A program made the position numbers and the translations under genes. 64,000 nt of DNA from Streptomyces sp. WAC 04229 (GTDB lineage: Bacteria > Actinomycetota > Actinomycetes > Streptomycetales > Streptomycetaceae). The DNA lies in the NCBI RefSeq assembly GCF_003947455.1, contig NZ_QHJH01000015.1, positions 16,417 to 80,416 of the forward strand, given 5' to 3'. Positions 26,394 to 35,243 of the stretch are shown here, in pieces (position 1 is the first letter of the stretch; each line of letters starts with the position of its first letter). The notes under the pieces are model-generated. The model was not told the DNA's origin. It searched no databases and was given only the letters and a program-made list of their open reading frames with translations.

Positions 26394-27257
26394 GTGAGTG
26401 AGCGACGGGCCGCACCCACCGTGGGCCAGGTGGTCCTCGGCAGACGGCTGCAGGAACTGCGGGAGACCGCGGGCCTCAGACGCGAGGAGGCCGCCAAGGT
26501 GCTCCGCGTGGCCCCGGCCACGGTGCGGCGCATGGAGATGGCCGAAGTCTCACTGAAGATACCGTATGTCCAGATCCTCCTGACGACGTACGGGGTCGCC
26601 TCCGACGAGGTCGCCGCGTTCGTCACCCTCGCCGAGGAGGCCAACCAGCCGGGCTGGTGGCAGCGGTACCACGACGTGCTGCCGGACTGGTTCAGCATGT
26701 ACGTGAGCCTGGAGGGCGCCGCGCGGATCGTGCGCTCCTACGAGCCGCACTTCGTCCCGGGTCTGCTCCAGACCGAGGACTACGCGCGCTCGGTCCTGGA
26801 GGCCGGGACGATCGGCAACGCCGGCGGTGACGCCGTCGAGCGGCACGTGTCCCTGCGGATGGAGCGTCAGCGGCTGCTGGACCGCCCGGACCCGCCGCAC
26901 CTGTGGGTGGTGATGGACGAGACGGTGCTGCGCCGCCCGGTCAGCGTGCACGGCCGGGTGATGCGCGAACAGCTGGACAAGCTGCTGGAGTTCGCGTCCC
27001 GCGACCGGGTGACGCTCCAGGTCGCCGAGTTCGAGGACGGGCCGCATCCGGGGACGTACGCGCCGTTCACCCTGTTCCGGTTCGCGGAGCCGGAGCTGCC
27101 CGACATGGTCTTCACCGAGTACCTGACCGGCGCCCTGTACCTGGACTCCCGGCCCGAGGTCTCGGCGCACCTGGAGGTCCTGGACCACATGACGGCGCGT
27201 GCCGCGTCGACCCAGCGCACCGAGAAGGTACTGCGCGAGTACCGCGAGAACTACTGA
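26394..27257 (+). CDS. XRE-family regulator with DUF5753-like domain
   Basis: A 287-residue member of the large Streptomyces family of XRE proteins with a DUF5753-type effector domain. The HTH is RRLQELRETAGLRREEAAKV. The conserved YEPHFVPGLLQTEDYAR and the C-terminal SRDRVTLQVAEFEDGPHPG region are diagnostic. Such genes usually pair with a small DUF397 gene. None is here; a DUF574 methyltransferase follows after 49 bp instead. GTG 26394 is preceded by GGGGAGG. Family members are linked to development and antibiotic control, but no direct target is evident. Confidence 0.9.
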   Translation: MSERRAAPTVGQVVLGRRLQELRETAGLRREEAAKVLRVAPATVRRMEMAEVSLKIPYVQILLTTYGVASDEVAAFVTLAEEANQPGWWQRYHDVLPDWFSMYVSLEGAARIVRSYEPHFVPGLLQTEDYARSVLEAGTIGNAGGDAVERHVSLRMERQRLLDRPDPPHLWVVMDETVLRRPVSVHGRVMREQLDKLLEFASRDRVTLQVAEFEDGPHPGTYAPFTLFRFAEPELPDMVFTEYLTGALYLDSRPEVSAHLEVLDHMTARAASTQRTEKVLREYRENY

Positions 27258-27306
27258 CCCGGCGACCCCGCCACCGAGGCCCGAGGCTCCCAGGAGACGA
27301 CACGGC

Positions 27307-28122
27307 ATGACCGGATTCGACGGCAGCGCCGCCCCCATCGACACCAGCCGGCCGCACCCGGCGCGTGTCTACGACTGGTGGCTGGGCGGCAAGGACAACT
27401 ACCCGGTGGACGAGGAGCTGGCCCGCAGGATCCTCGCCGCGGACGGCACGGCGGTGCGCGGCGCGCGCGCCAACCGCCGGTTCATGCACCGGGCGGTCCG
27501 CACCCTCGCCGAGGCCGGGATCCGGCAGTTCCTGGACATCGGCACGGGCATCCCGACCGAGCCGAACCTGCACCAGGTGGCGCAGGCGGTGGCGCCCGAG
27601 TCGCGGGTCGTGTACGCCGACAACGACCCGATCGTCCTGCGGCACGCGCAGGCGCTGCTGCACGGCTCGGCGCAGGGCTCCACGGAGTACGTGCACGCCG
27701 ACGTCCGGGATCCGGACCTGATCCTGCGGCTGGCGGGCGAGACCCTGGACTTCGGCCGTCCGGTGGCGCTGTCGCTGGTGGCGCTGACGCACTACCTCGG
27801 CGACGCGGTCGACGGTGACGACGTGCACGGACTCCTCGGGCGGTACGTCGACGCCCTCGCCCCGGGCAGCCATCTGGTGCTGTCGCAGGTCACGCCCGAT
27901 CTGAACCCGGAGGCGGTGGGGCGGGCCGCCGCTCTGTTCACCCGCGCCGGCACGCCGTTCCACCCGCGCTCGCTCAGCGCGTTCGCCCGCTTCTTCGACG
28001 GCCTGGAGCTGCTGGGCCCCGGCATCATCCCGGTCACCGGCTGGCGGCCGGACCCGGAGGACGTGGCCGCCCAGGCCGAGGGCATCGTGCCGGTCTACGC
28101 GGGGGTCGCGCGCAAGCTCTGA
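27307..28122 (+). CDS. DUF574-family S-adenosyl methyltransferase
   Basis: A 271-residue protein with the DUF574 hallmark HPARVYDWWLGGKDNYPVD and the SAM site FLDIGTGIPTEPNLHQ. This actinobacterial family has a methyltransferase fold, but substrates are largely unknown. ATG 27307 follows AGGAGA. It is probably co-transcribed with the XRE/DUF5753 regulator just upstream, an association often seen in Streptomyces. The nar operon starts 110 bp downstream, on the same strand. Confidence 0.92.
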   Translation: MTGFDGSAAPIDTSRPHPARVYDWWLGGKDNYPVDEELARRILAADGTAVRGARANRRFMHRAVRTLAEAGIRQFLDIGTGIPTEPNLHQVAQAVAPESRVVYADNDPIVLRHAQALLHGSAQGSTEYVHADVRDPDLILRLAGETLDFGRPVALSLVALTHYLGDAVDGDDVHGLLGRYVDALAPGSHLVLSQVTPDLNPEAVGRAAALFTRAGTPFHPRSLSAFARFFDGLELLGPGIIPVTGWRPDPEDVAAQAEGIVPVYAGVARKL

Positions 28123-28232
28123 CCCGGACGCCGGACACCGGGCGCCCGCGCTGACCCGTACGGGCCCCGCGAACGGGTGCGCTCCCGTGCCCGCCCCTAG
28201 GTTCGAGAACCAGGGCCAGCAAGGGAGCGCAC

Positions 28233-31200
28233 GTGACCGACACGCGGACACCGCCCACCGAGCCGGGCGCGGCGCTGCTGCGCGCGGGACGGTTCTTCCG
28301 GCCGGGTACCGCCGCACCCGACCTGCACAGCATCGGGCTGGTCGGCGGCCGGGAGGCGGACGCCTTCTACCGGGACCGCTGGAGCCACGACAGGGTCGTC
28401 ACCTCCACGCACGGCGTGAACTGCACGGGCTCGTGCCGCTGGAACGTGTTCGTCAAGGACGGCATCATCACGTGGGAGACGCAGGCCACGGACTATCCGT
28501 CGGTCGGCCCGGACCGCCCCGAGTACGAGCCGCGCGGCTGCCCGCGGGGCGCGGCGTTCTCCTGGTACACGTACTCGCCGACGCGGGTGCGCTACCCGTA
28601 CGTGCGCGGGGTGCTCCTGGAGATGTACCGGGAGGCGAGGGCGCGCCTGAAGGATCCGGTGCTGGCCTGGGCGGACGTCCAGGGCGACCCCGAGCGGCGG
28701 CGGCGCTACCAGCGGGCGCGGGGCAAGGGCGGGCTGGTCCGGGCGGACTGGGACGAGGCGGTCGAGATGATCGCCGCCGCCCACGTCCACACCATCCGCA
28801 CCCGGGGCCCCGACCGCATCGCGGGCTTCTCCCCCATCCCCGCGATGTCGATGGTGTCGCACGCGGCGGGCGCCCGCTTCCACTCCCTCATCGGCGCGCC
28901 GATGCTGTCGTTCTACGACTGGTACGCCGACCTGCCCGTGGCCTCCCCGCAGGTCTTCGGCGACCAGACGGACGTGCCGGAGTCGGGCGACTGGTGGGAC
29001 GCGGCATACCTGATCATGTGGGGTTCGAACGTGCCGGTGACCCGGACGCCGGACGCGCACTGGATGGCGGAGGCCCGCTACCGGGGCCAGAAGGTCGTGG
29101 TGGTGTCGCCGGACTACGCCGACAACACCAAGTTCGCCGACCAGTGGCTCCACCCGCACCCCGGCACGGACGCCGCGCTGGCCCTGGCGATGGGGCACGT
29201 GGTGCTCAAGGAGTTCTTCGTCGACCGCGCCACCCCGTTCTTCGACGACTACGTGCGGCGCTTCACCGACCTGCCGTTCCTGGTGACGCTGACCGAGCGG
29301 GACGGGGCGTACGTCCCGGCGAAGTTCCTGCGCGCCGCCGACCTCGGGCAGGGCGGTGAGGACGCCCGCTGGAAGACGGTCGTGCTGGACGGTGCGACCG
29401 GCCGCGCGGTCGTCCCGAACGGCTCCCTCGGCTTCCGCTGGAACGAGGCCGACCAGGGCCGCTGGAACCTCGACCTGGGCGAGGTGCGGCCACGGCTGAC
29501 CCTGCACGGGCACGAGATGGCCTCGGGCGTCGAGGTGCTGCTCCCCCGCTTCGACACCGAGGGCGGCGCGCACGGGCAGGGACGCGGTGACGTGCTGCGC
29601 CGGGGTGTCCCGGCGACGCGGCTCGGTGGGGCGACCGGACCACTGGTGACGACGGTGTTCGACCTGCTGCTGGCGCAGTACGGGGTGGCGCGGCCGGGAG
29701 TGCCGGGCGACTGGCCGGCGTCGTACGAGGACGCGGCGGCGCCCGGCACCCCGGCCTGGCAGGAGACGCACACCTCGGTCCCGGCGGCGGCCTGTGTGCG
29801 CATCGCGCGGGAGTTCGCGCGGACCGCGGAGCGGTCCAAGGGCCGCTGCATGATCCTGATGGGCGCGGGCACCAACCACTGGTTCCACTCCGAGACGATC
29901 TACCGGACCTTCCTGGCCCTGCTCCAGCTCACCGGCTGCCAGGGCCGCAACGGCGGCGGCTGGGCGCACTACGTGGGGCAGGAGAAGTGCCGTCCGGTGA
30001 CCGGCTGGGCGACGCTGGCCGCGGCGTCGGACTGGTCGCGCCCGCCGCGGCAGATGATCGGCACCGGGTACTGGTACCTCAACACCGACCAGTGGCGCTA
30101 CGACCGGTTCCGCGCCGACGTGCTGGCCTCGCCGCTCGGCGAGGGGCGGCTCTCCGGCATGACGGGCGCGGACTGCCTCGCCCTGTCGGCGCGCACGGGG
30201 TGGATGCCCTCCTACCCGACCTTCGACCGCAACCCGCTGGAGCTGGGCGAGACCTTCGGCGACCCGGTCGCGAACGCGGTGGCCGAACTGCGGGCGGGCA
30301 CCCTGAAGTTCGCGTGCGAGGACCCGGACGCGCCGGAGAACTGGCCGCGGATCGTGACCCTGTGGCGGGCCAACCTGCTCGGCTCCTCGGGCAAGGGCGC
30401 CGAGTACTTCACCAAGCACCTGCTGGGCACCCAGTCCTCGCTGCGCGCCGAGGAGGCCGCGCCCGGCGAGCGCCCGCGGGACGTCGTCTGGCACGAGGAG
30501 GCGCCCGAGGGCAAGCTCGACCTGCTGCTGTCGCTGGACTTCCGGCACACCTCGTCCACGCTCCTCTCGGACGTGGTGCTGCCCGCCGCGACCTGGTACG
30601 AGAAGCACGACCTGTCCAGCACGGACATGCACCCCTACGTGCACGCCTTCTCCCCGGCCGTGAGTCCGCCGTGGCAGGCGCGCACCGACTTCGACACGTT
30701 CAAGGCGATCGCGGAGAAGCTGAGCGAGCTGGCCGCCGGGCACCTCGGGGTGCGCAAGGACCTGGTGGCGGCGCCGCTCCAGCACGACACACCGGGCGAG
30801 ATCGCCCAGCCGGGCGGGGTGGTACGGGACTGGCGGCGCGGGGAGTGCGCTCCGGAGCCCGGCAGGACCATGCCGAACCTGGTCGTGGTGGAGCGCGACT
30901 ACACGGCGGTCGGCGCGAAGTTCGCGGCCCTCGGCCCGCTGGTGGAGACGAAGGGCCTGCCCGCCAAGGGCATCACCCTGAAGCCGGACGAGGAGGTAGA
31001 GCGGCTGCGGCAGACGAACGGCGCGGTGCGCGGCGGCCCGGCCGACGGGCGCCCGGCGCTGGACACCGCCGTCAAGGCCGCCGACACCGTCCTGGCCCTG
31101 TCCGGCACGACCAACGGGCGGCTGGCCACCCAGGGCTTCCACACCCTGGAGGCGAAGACCGGGCAGGAGATGGCGCACCTCGCCGCCGAACACCAGGGCA

Positions 31201-31928
31201 AGCGGATCACGTACGCGGACACGCAGGCGGCGCCGGTGCCGGTGATCACCTCGCCGGAGTGGTCGGGCAGCGAGGCCGGCGGGCGGCGGTACACGGCGTT
31301 CACCCTCAACACCGAGCACCTCAAGCCCTGGCACACCCTCACCGGACGGCAGCACTTCTTCCTCGACCACGACTGGATGCACGAGCTGGGCGAGGCGCTG
31401 CCGGTGTACCGGCCGCCGCTGGACATGAGCCGCCTGTTCGGGGAACCGCAGCTCGGTCCGGACGGCCACCGCGAGGTGACGGTCCGCTACCTGACCCCGC
31501 ACAACAAGTGGTCCATCCACTCCGAGTACCAGGACAACCTGTTCATGCTGGCGCTGTCCCGGGGCGGCCAGTGCGTCTGGATGTCGCCGCAGGACGCGGA
31601 CGCCATCGGGGTCGCGGACGACGACTGGATCGAGGCGGTCAACCGCAACGGCGTGGTGGTGGCCCGCGCGATCGTCTCGCACCGCATGCCGCCAGGCACG
31701 GTGTACATGCACCACGCGCAGGAGCGCACGGTGAACACGCCGCTCACGGAGACCACCGGCAGGCGCGGCGGCGTCCACAACTCGCTCACCCGGCTGCTCC
31801 TCAAGCCGACCCATCTCATCGGCGGCTACGCCCAGTTGTCCTGGGCGTTCAACTACCTCGGCCCGACGGGCAACCAGCGCGACGAGGTGACGGTCATCCG
31901 CCGCCGCAGCCAGGAGGTCGAGTACTGA
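28233..31928 (+). CDS. narG: Respiratory nitrate reductase alpha subunit
   Basis: A 1231-residue molybdoenzyme of full NarG length. The N-terminus has THGVNCTGSCRWNVFVKDG, the His/Cys ligand set for the FS0 [4Fe-4S] cluster. MSFYDWYADLPVASP-type sequence near residue 230 bears the Mo-ligand Asp. The C-terminal MPPGTVYMHHAQERTVN is typical. It reduces nitrate to nitrite with a bis-MGD cofactor on the cytoplasmic face. GTG 28233 follows AAGGGAGC; a possible -10 TAGGTT lies at 28198. The CCCGTACGGG palindrome (28155-28164) is upstream. The stop overlaps narH (TGATG). Confidence 0.97.
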   Translation: MTDTRTPPTEPGAALLRAGRFFRPGTAAPDLHSIGLVGGREADAFYRDRWSHDRVVTSTHGVNCTGSCRWNVFVKDGIITWETQATDYPSVGPDRPEYEPRGCPRGAAFSWYTYSPTRVRYPYVRGVLLEMYREARARLKDPVLAWADVQGDPERRRRYQRARGKGGLVRADWDEAVEMIAAAHVHTIRTRGPDRIAGFSPIPAMSMVSHAAGARFHSLIGAPMLSFYDWYADLPVASPQVFGDQTDVPESGDWWDAAYLIMWGSNVPVTRTPDAHWMAEARYRGQKVVVVSPDYADNTKFADQWLHPHPGTDAALALAMGHVVLKEFFVDRATPFFDDYVRRFTDLPFLVTLTERDGAYVPAKFLRAADLGQGGEDARWKTVVLDGATGRAVVPNGSLGFRWNEADQGRWNLDLGEVRPRLTLHGHEMASGVEVLLPRFDTEGGAHGQGRGDVLRRGVPATRLGGATGPLVTTVFDLLLAQYGVARPGVPGDWPASYEDAAAPGTPAWQETHTSVPAAACVRIAREFARTAERSKGRCMILMGAGTNHWFHSETIYRTFLALLQLTGCQGRNGGGWAHYVGQEKCRPVTGWATLAAASDWSRPPRQMIGTGYWYLNTDQWRYDRFRADVLASPLGEGRLSGMTGADCLALSARTGWMPSYPTFDRNPLELGETFGDPVANAVAELRAGTLKFACEDPDAPENWPRIVTLWRANLLGSSGKGAEYFTKHLLGTQSSLRAEEAAPGERPRDVVWHEEAPEGKLDLLLSLDFRHTSSTLLSDVVLPAATWYEKHDLSSTDMHPYVHAFSPAVSPPWQARTDFDTFKAIAEKLSELAAGHLGVRKDLVAAPLQHDTPGEIAQPGGVVRDWRRGECAPEPGRTMPNLVVVERDYTAVGAKFAALGPLVETKGLPAKGITLKPDEEVERLRQTNGAVRGGPADGRPALDTAVKAADTVLALSGTTNGRLATQGFHTLEAKTGQEMAHLAAEHQGKRITYADTQAAPVPVITSPEWSGSEAGGRRYTAFTLNTEHLKPWHTLTGRQHFFLDHDWMHELGEALPVYRPPLDMSRLFGEPQLGPDGHREVTVRYLTPHNKWSIHSEYQDNLFMLALSRGGQCVWMSPQDADAIGVADDDWIEAVNRNGVVVARAIVSHRMPPGTVYMHHAQERTVNTPLTETTGRRGGVHNSLTRLLLKPTHLIGGYAQLSWAFNYLGPTGNQRDEVTVIRRRSQEVEY

Positions 31929-33523
31929 TGCGCCCGATGGCCCAGATCGCGATGGTCATGAACCTCGACAAGTGCATCGGCTGCCACACCTGCTCGGTCA
32001 CCTGCAAGCAGGCGTGGACCAACCGGCGGGGCATGGAGTACGTCTGGTTCAACAACGTCGAGACCCGCCCCGGCCAGGGCTACCCGCGCCGCTACGAGGA
32101 CCAGGAGCGCTGGCGCGGCGGCTGGGAACTGAACCGGCGCGGCGCGCTGAAGCTGAAGGCGGGCGGCCGGATCAAGAAGCTCGCCGGGATCTTCTCCAAC
32201 CCGAAGCTGCCGGAGATCAAGGACTACTACGAGCCCTGGACGTACGACTACAAGAACCTCACCGACGCCCCGCTCGGCGACGACTACCCGGTCGCGCGGC
32301 CGGTCTCGCAGCTCGACGGCAAACCGATGAAGATCGGCTGGTCCTCGAACTGGGACGACGACCTGGGCGGCGCGCCCGCCTACGGCGACCTGGACCCGAT
32401 GGTGGAGCGGACCCGTCAGCAGGCGTCGGAGAAGGTGCGGTTCGCGTACGAAGAGACGTTCATGTTCTACCTGCCGCGCATCTGCGAGCACTGCCTCAAC
32501 CCGTCGTGCGTGGCGTCCTGCCCGTCCGGGGCGATGTACAAGCGCTCGGAGGACGGCATCGTCCTGGTCGACCAGGACCGCTGCCGGGGCTGGCGGATGT
32601 GCGTGACCGGCTGCCCGTACAAGAAGGTGTACTTCAACCACCGCACCGGCAAGGCGGAGAAGTGCACCTTCTGCTACCCCCGCATCGAGATCGGCGAGCC
32701 GACGGTCTGCTCGGAGACCTGCGTGGGGCGGCTCCGGTATCTGGGGGTGGTCCTGTACGACGCCGACAAGGTGACCGAGGCCGCCGAGACACCGGACGAA
32801 CGCGACCTGTACGAGGCGCAGCTGGGACTCTTCCTCGACCCGGAGGACCCGGCGGTGCGGCGGGCGGCCGAGGAGGCGGGGATCCCGTTCGACTGGATCG
32901 AGGCGGCCCGGCGCTCCCCCGTGCACGCCCTGGTCAGCAGGTACCGGGTGGCGCTCCCGCTGCATCCGGAGTACCGCACGATGCCGATGGTCTGGTACAT
33001 CCCGCCGCTGTCGCCGGTGGTGGACGCGCTGACGGAGACCGGGCACGACGGCGAGGACGCGGACAACCTGTTCGGCGCGATCGACACCCTGCGCATCCCG
33101 CTGGAGTACCTGGCCGAGCTGTTCACCGCGGGGGACGTGGGCCCGGTGCGGGCGTCGCTGGAGAAGCTGGCGGCGATGCGCGCCCACATGCGGTCGGTCA
33201 ACCTCGGCGAGGACCCCGACCCGGCGGTCTGCGCGGGCGTCGGCATGCGCCCCGAGGAGGTCCAGGACATGTACCGGCTGCTGGCGCTCGCCAAGTACGA
33301 GGAGCGGTACGTGATCCCGACGGCGGCCGTCGGGGACGCGCACCGGCTGGAGGCGTCGGCGCTGCCGGACACGTGCAGCCTCGACACCGACGGCGGGCCC
33401 GGCATGGGCGGCGACGGGCCGTTCGGCCAGGACTCGGGACGCAGGATGCTGCCGCTGGTGCCGGTGGAGAACTTCCACATCCTGCGCCGGCGGCAGACCG
33501 CGGACGACGAGAGGGAGGCCTGA
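31928..33523 (+). CDS. narH: Respiratory nitrate reductase beta subunit
   Basis: A 531-residue iron-sulfur electron-transfer subunit. Four cysteine groups are visible: CIGCHTCSVTCKQAW, CEHCLNPSCVASCPSGA, CRGWRMCVTGCPYKK and CTFCYPRIEIGEPTVCSETC. The Trp in CRGWRMC is normal for NarH, making that site a [3Fe-4S] cluster. It passes electrons from NarI haems to NarG. ATG 31928 overlaps the narG stop. The narJ start is 4 nt past its stop, so the four genes form one coupled operon. Confidence 0.97.
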   Translation: MRPMAQIAMVMNLDKCIGCHTCSVTCKQAWTNRRGMEYVWFNNVETRPGQGYPRRYEDQERWRGGWELNRRGALKLKAGGRIKKLAGIFSNPKLPEIKDYYEPWTYDYKNLTDAPLGDDYPVARPVSQLDGKPMKIGWSSNWDDDLGGAPAYGDLDPMVERTRQQASEKVRFAYEETFMFYLPRICEHCLNPSCVASCPSGAMYKRSEDGIVLVDQDRCRGWRMCVTGCPYKKVYFNHRTGKAEKCTFCYPRIEIGEPTVCSETCVGRLRYLGVVLYDADKVTEAAETPDERDLYEAQLGLFLDPEDPAVRRAAEEAGIPFDWIEAARRSPVHALVSRYRVALPLHPEYRTMPMVWYIPPLSPVVDALTETGHDGEDADNLFGAIDTLRIPLEYLAELFTAGDVGPVRASLEKLAAMRAHMRSVNLGEDPDPAVCAGVGMRPEEVQDMYRLLALAKYEERYVIPTAAVGDAHRLEASALPDTCSLDTDGGPGMGGDGPFGQDSGRRMLPLVPVENFHILRRRQTADDEREA

Positions 33524-33527
33524 TCCC

Positions 33528-34022
33528 ATGCCCGGGTTCGAGGTGCTGTACCAGGCGGCGGCGCTCTGCCTGACCTACCCCGACGACGACTTCCGCGACC
33601 GGCTTCCGCTGCTGCGCGAGGCCGCCCCGCAGCTGCGGGCCTTCACCGACCACGCGGCCGTGACGCCCCAGGGCGAACTCCAGGCGCACTACGTGCAGGT
33701 CTTCGACTTCAGGAACCGGCACAGCCTGTACCTGAGCTGGTGGACCGACGGCGACACCCGCAACCGCGGGATGTCCCTGGTCCGCTTCAAGGAGCTGTAC
33801 CGCGCCCACGGCCTGGAGTTCACCGGCGAGGAACTGCCCGACTTCCTGCCGGCGGTGCTGGAGTTCGTATCCCGCACCGGGGACATCGGCATGCTCACCG
33901 AGCACCGCGCCGCCCTGGACGAGCTGCGCTCCCGGCTGACCGCCTTCGGCACGCCCTACGCCTGCGTCCTGGACGCCGTGTGCGCCACCCTGCCGCCCGC
34001 ATCCACCGGAGCCCGCCGATGA
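33528..34022 (+). CDS. narJ: Nitrate reductase assembly chaperone
   Basis: A 164-residue member of the TorD/NarJ chaperone family. Segments include LYQAAALCLTYPDDDF, HYVQVFDFRNRHSLYLSWW and the ELPDFLPAVLEF helix. It is shorter than enterobacterial NarJ (about 236) but has the conserved core. It holds apo-NarGH until the Mo cofactor and clusters are inserted, and is not part of the final complex. The stop overlaps the narI start (ATGA). Confidence 0.93.
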   Translation: MPGFEVLYQAAALCLTYPDDDFRDRLPLLREAAPQLRAFTDHAAVTPQGELQAHYVQVFDFRNRHSLYLSWWTDGDTRNRGMSLVRFKELYRAHGLEFTGEELPDFLPAVLEFVSRTGDIGMLTEHRAALDELRSRLTAFGTPYACVLDAVCATLPPASTGARR

Positions 34023-34741
34023 ACGTCTTCCTCTGGGGCGTCCTGCCCTACGCCGCCTTCGCCCTGCTGATCGCGGGCCTGGTCTGGCGCCACCGCTACG
34101 ACCGGTTCGGCTGGACGACCCGCTCCTCGCAGGTCTACGAGTCGAAGCTGCTGAACATCGCCTCGCCGGTCTTCCACTACGGCATTCTCTTCGTACTGGT
34201 CGGCCACCTGATCGGGCTGTTCGTCCCGGCGTCCTGGACCGGGGCGGTCGGCGTCGGCGAACACGCCTACCACCTGTTCTCCCTGTACGGCGGCACCCTG
34301 GCCGGGGTCCTCACGGTCGCCGGGATCGGGATGCTGGTCTACCGGCGCCGCACCAAGGCCCCGGTCTTCCGCGCCACCACCGCCAACGACAAGTTCATGT
34401 ACGTCTTCCTGCTCGGCGCCATCGTCCTCGGCATGATCGCCAAGCTCTCCGACACCTCCGGCGACGGCTACGACTACCGCAGCACCATCGCGCCCTGGGC
34501 CCGCAGCCTGTTCACCCTCAGCCCGAAGGTGGGGCTGATGGAGGGCGTGCCGGTGCTGTACCACGTGCACGCGGTCGTCGGCATGGTCCTGATCGCCCTG
34601 GTCCCCTACACCCGGCTCGTGCACATGTTCAGCGCGCCGCTGCAGTACCTGACCCGCCCGTACGTGGTGTACCGGTCGCGCGACCCCAGACAGCTGGGGC
34701 CGCGCCCGGACCGGCGGGGGTGGGAGCGTACGGGCTCCTAG
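34019..34741 (+). CDS. narI: Nitrate reductase gamma (cytochrome b) subunit
   Basis: A 240-residue protein with five membrane segments. Haem-ligand histidines are visible in SPVFHYGILFVLVGHLIGLF and YHVHAVVGMVLIAL with VPYTRLVHMF. It oxidises menaquinol and sends electrons to NarH through two b-haems. ATG 34019 overlaps the narJ stop by 4 bp. The C-terminus is basic. The stop is 3 bp from the convergent osmC stop. A small GGAGC-N6-GCTCC hairpin (34723-34738) lies inside the gene end and may help termination. Confidence 0.96.
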   Translation: MNVFLWGVLPYAAFALLIAGLVWRHRYDRFGWTTRSSQVYESKLLNIASPVFHYGILFVLVGHLIGLFVPASWTGAVGVGEHAYHLFSLYGGTLAGVLTVAGIGMLVYRRRTKAPVFRATTANDKFMYVFLLGAIVLGMIAKLSDTSGDGYDYRSTIAPWARSLFTLSPKVGLMEGVPVLYHVHAVVGMVLIALVPYTRLVHMFSAPLQYLTRPYVVYRSRDPRQLGPRPDRRGWERTGS

Positions 34742-34744
34742 CCG

Positions 34745-35170
34745 CTAGGCCAGCTTGGCGGTGAGGGTGATGGTGGTGCCGGTCAGGGCCTGGCTGACCG
34801 GGCAGTTCTTCTTGGCGTCCTCGGCGGCGGCGGTGAACGCGTCGGCGTCGAGGCCCGGGACGGTGCCCTCCACGGTGAGGTGGATGCCCTTGATGCCCTC
34901 GCCGGGCTGGAAGGTGACGTCGGCGGAGGTGGTGAGCTTGGTGGGCGGGGTGCCGGCGCCGGCCAGGCCGTGCGACAGCGCCATGGAGAAGCAGCTGGAG
35001 TGGGCGGCGGCGATCAGCTCCTCGGGGCTGGTCTTGCCGTTCGCCTGCTCGGCGCGCGACGGCCACGACACCGGCTGCTCGCCGATGCCGGACGAGTCGA
35101 AGGTGACGACACCGCTGCCCTCGAGCAGGTTGCCTTCCCAGACGGTGTGTGCGGAGCGCGTGGTTGCCAC
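34745..35170 (-). CDS. osmC: OsmC-family peroxiredoxin
   Basis: A 141-residue OsmC protein. The two redox cysteines are in SPEELIAAAHSSCFSMALSH and KKNCPVSQAL. It reduces organic hydroperoxides with thiol cofactors and protects under oxidative or osmotic stress. The alignment favours the OsmC over the Ohr subgroup. The GTG at 35170 (VATTRSAHTVWEG) is preceded by GAGAGGA; the frame open to 35239 has no ribosome site. It converges tail to tail with narI. Confidence 0.92.
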   Translation of the reverse strand: MATTRSAHTVWEGNLLEGSGVVTFDSSGIGEQPVSWPSRAEQANGKTSPEELIAAAHSSCFSMALSHGLAGAGTPPTKLTTSADVTFQPGEGIKGIHLTVEGTVPGLDADAFTAAAEDAKKNCPVSQALTGTTITLTAKLA

Positions 35171-35243
35171 GGCGGGTCCTCTCGAATTCGCTTGCTGTAC
35201 TGGGGCAGTGGAAGCCCGTGCCCGGGTTCCCGACCCCATCCGA

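Noticed and set aside
28197..28231. GGTTCGAGAACC, which looks like a tRNA T-arm
   Set aside because: No matching acceptor, D or anticodon stems lie upstream. The stretch is the nar leader, including its ribosome site.
28197..31814. Very long open frame on the minus strand opposite narG
   Set aside because: It is antisense to a gene with full family conservation. Long empty frames are normal in 72-percent GC DNA; the translation is Arg/Gly/Val-rich with no domain.
32581..32620. Trp in the third cysteine group of NarH (CRGWRMC) as a possible lost ligand
   Set aside because: Trp at this place is the normal NarH state and defines a [3Fe-4S] cluster.
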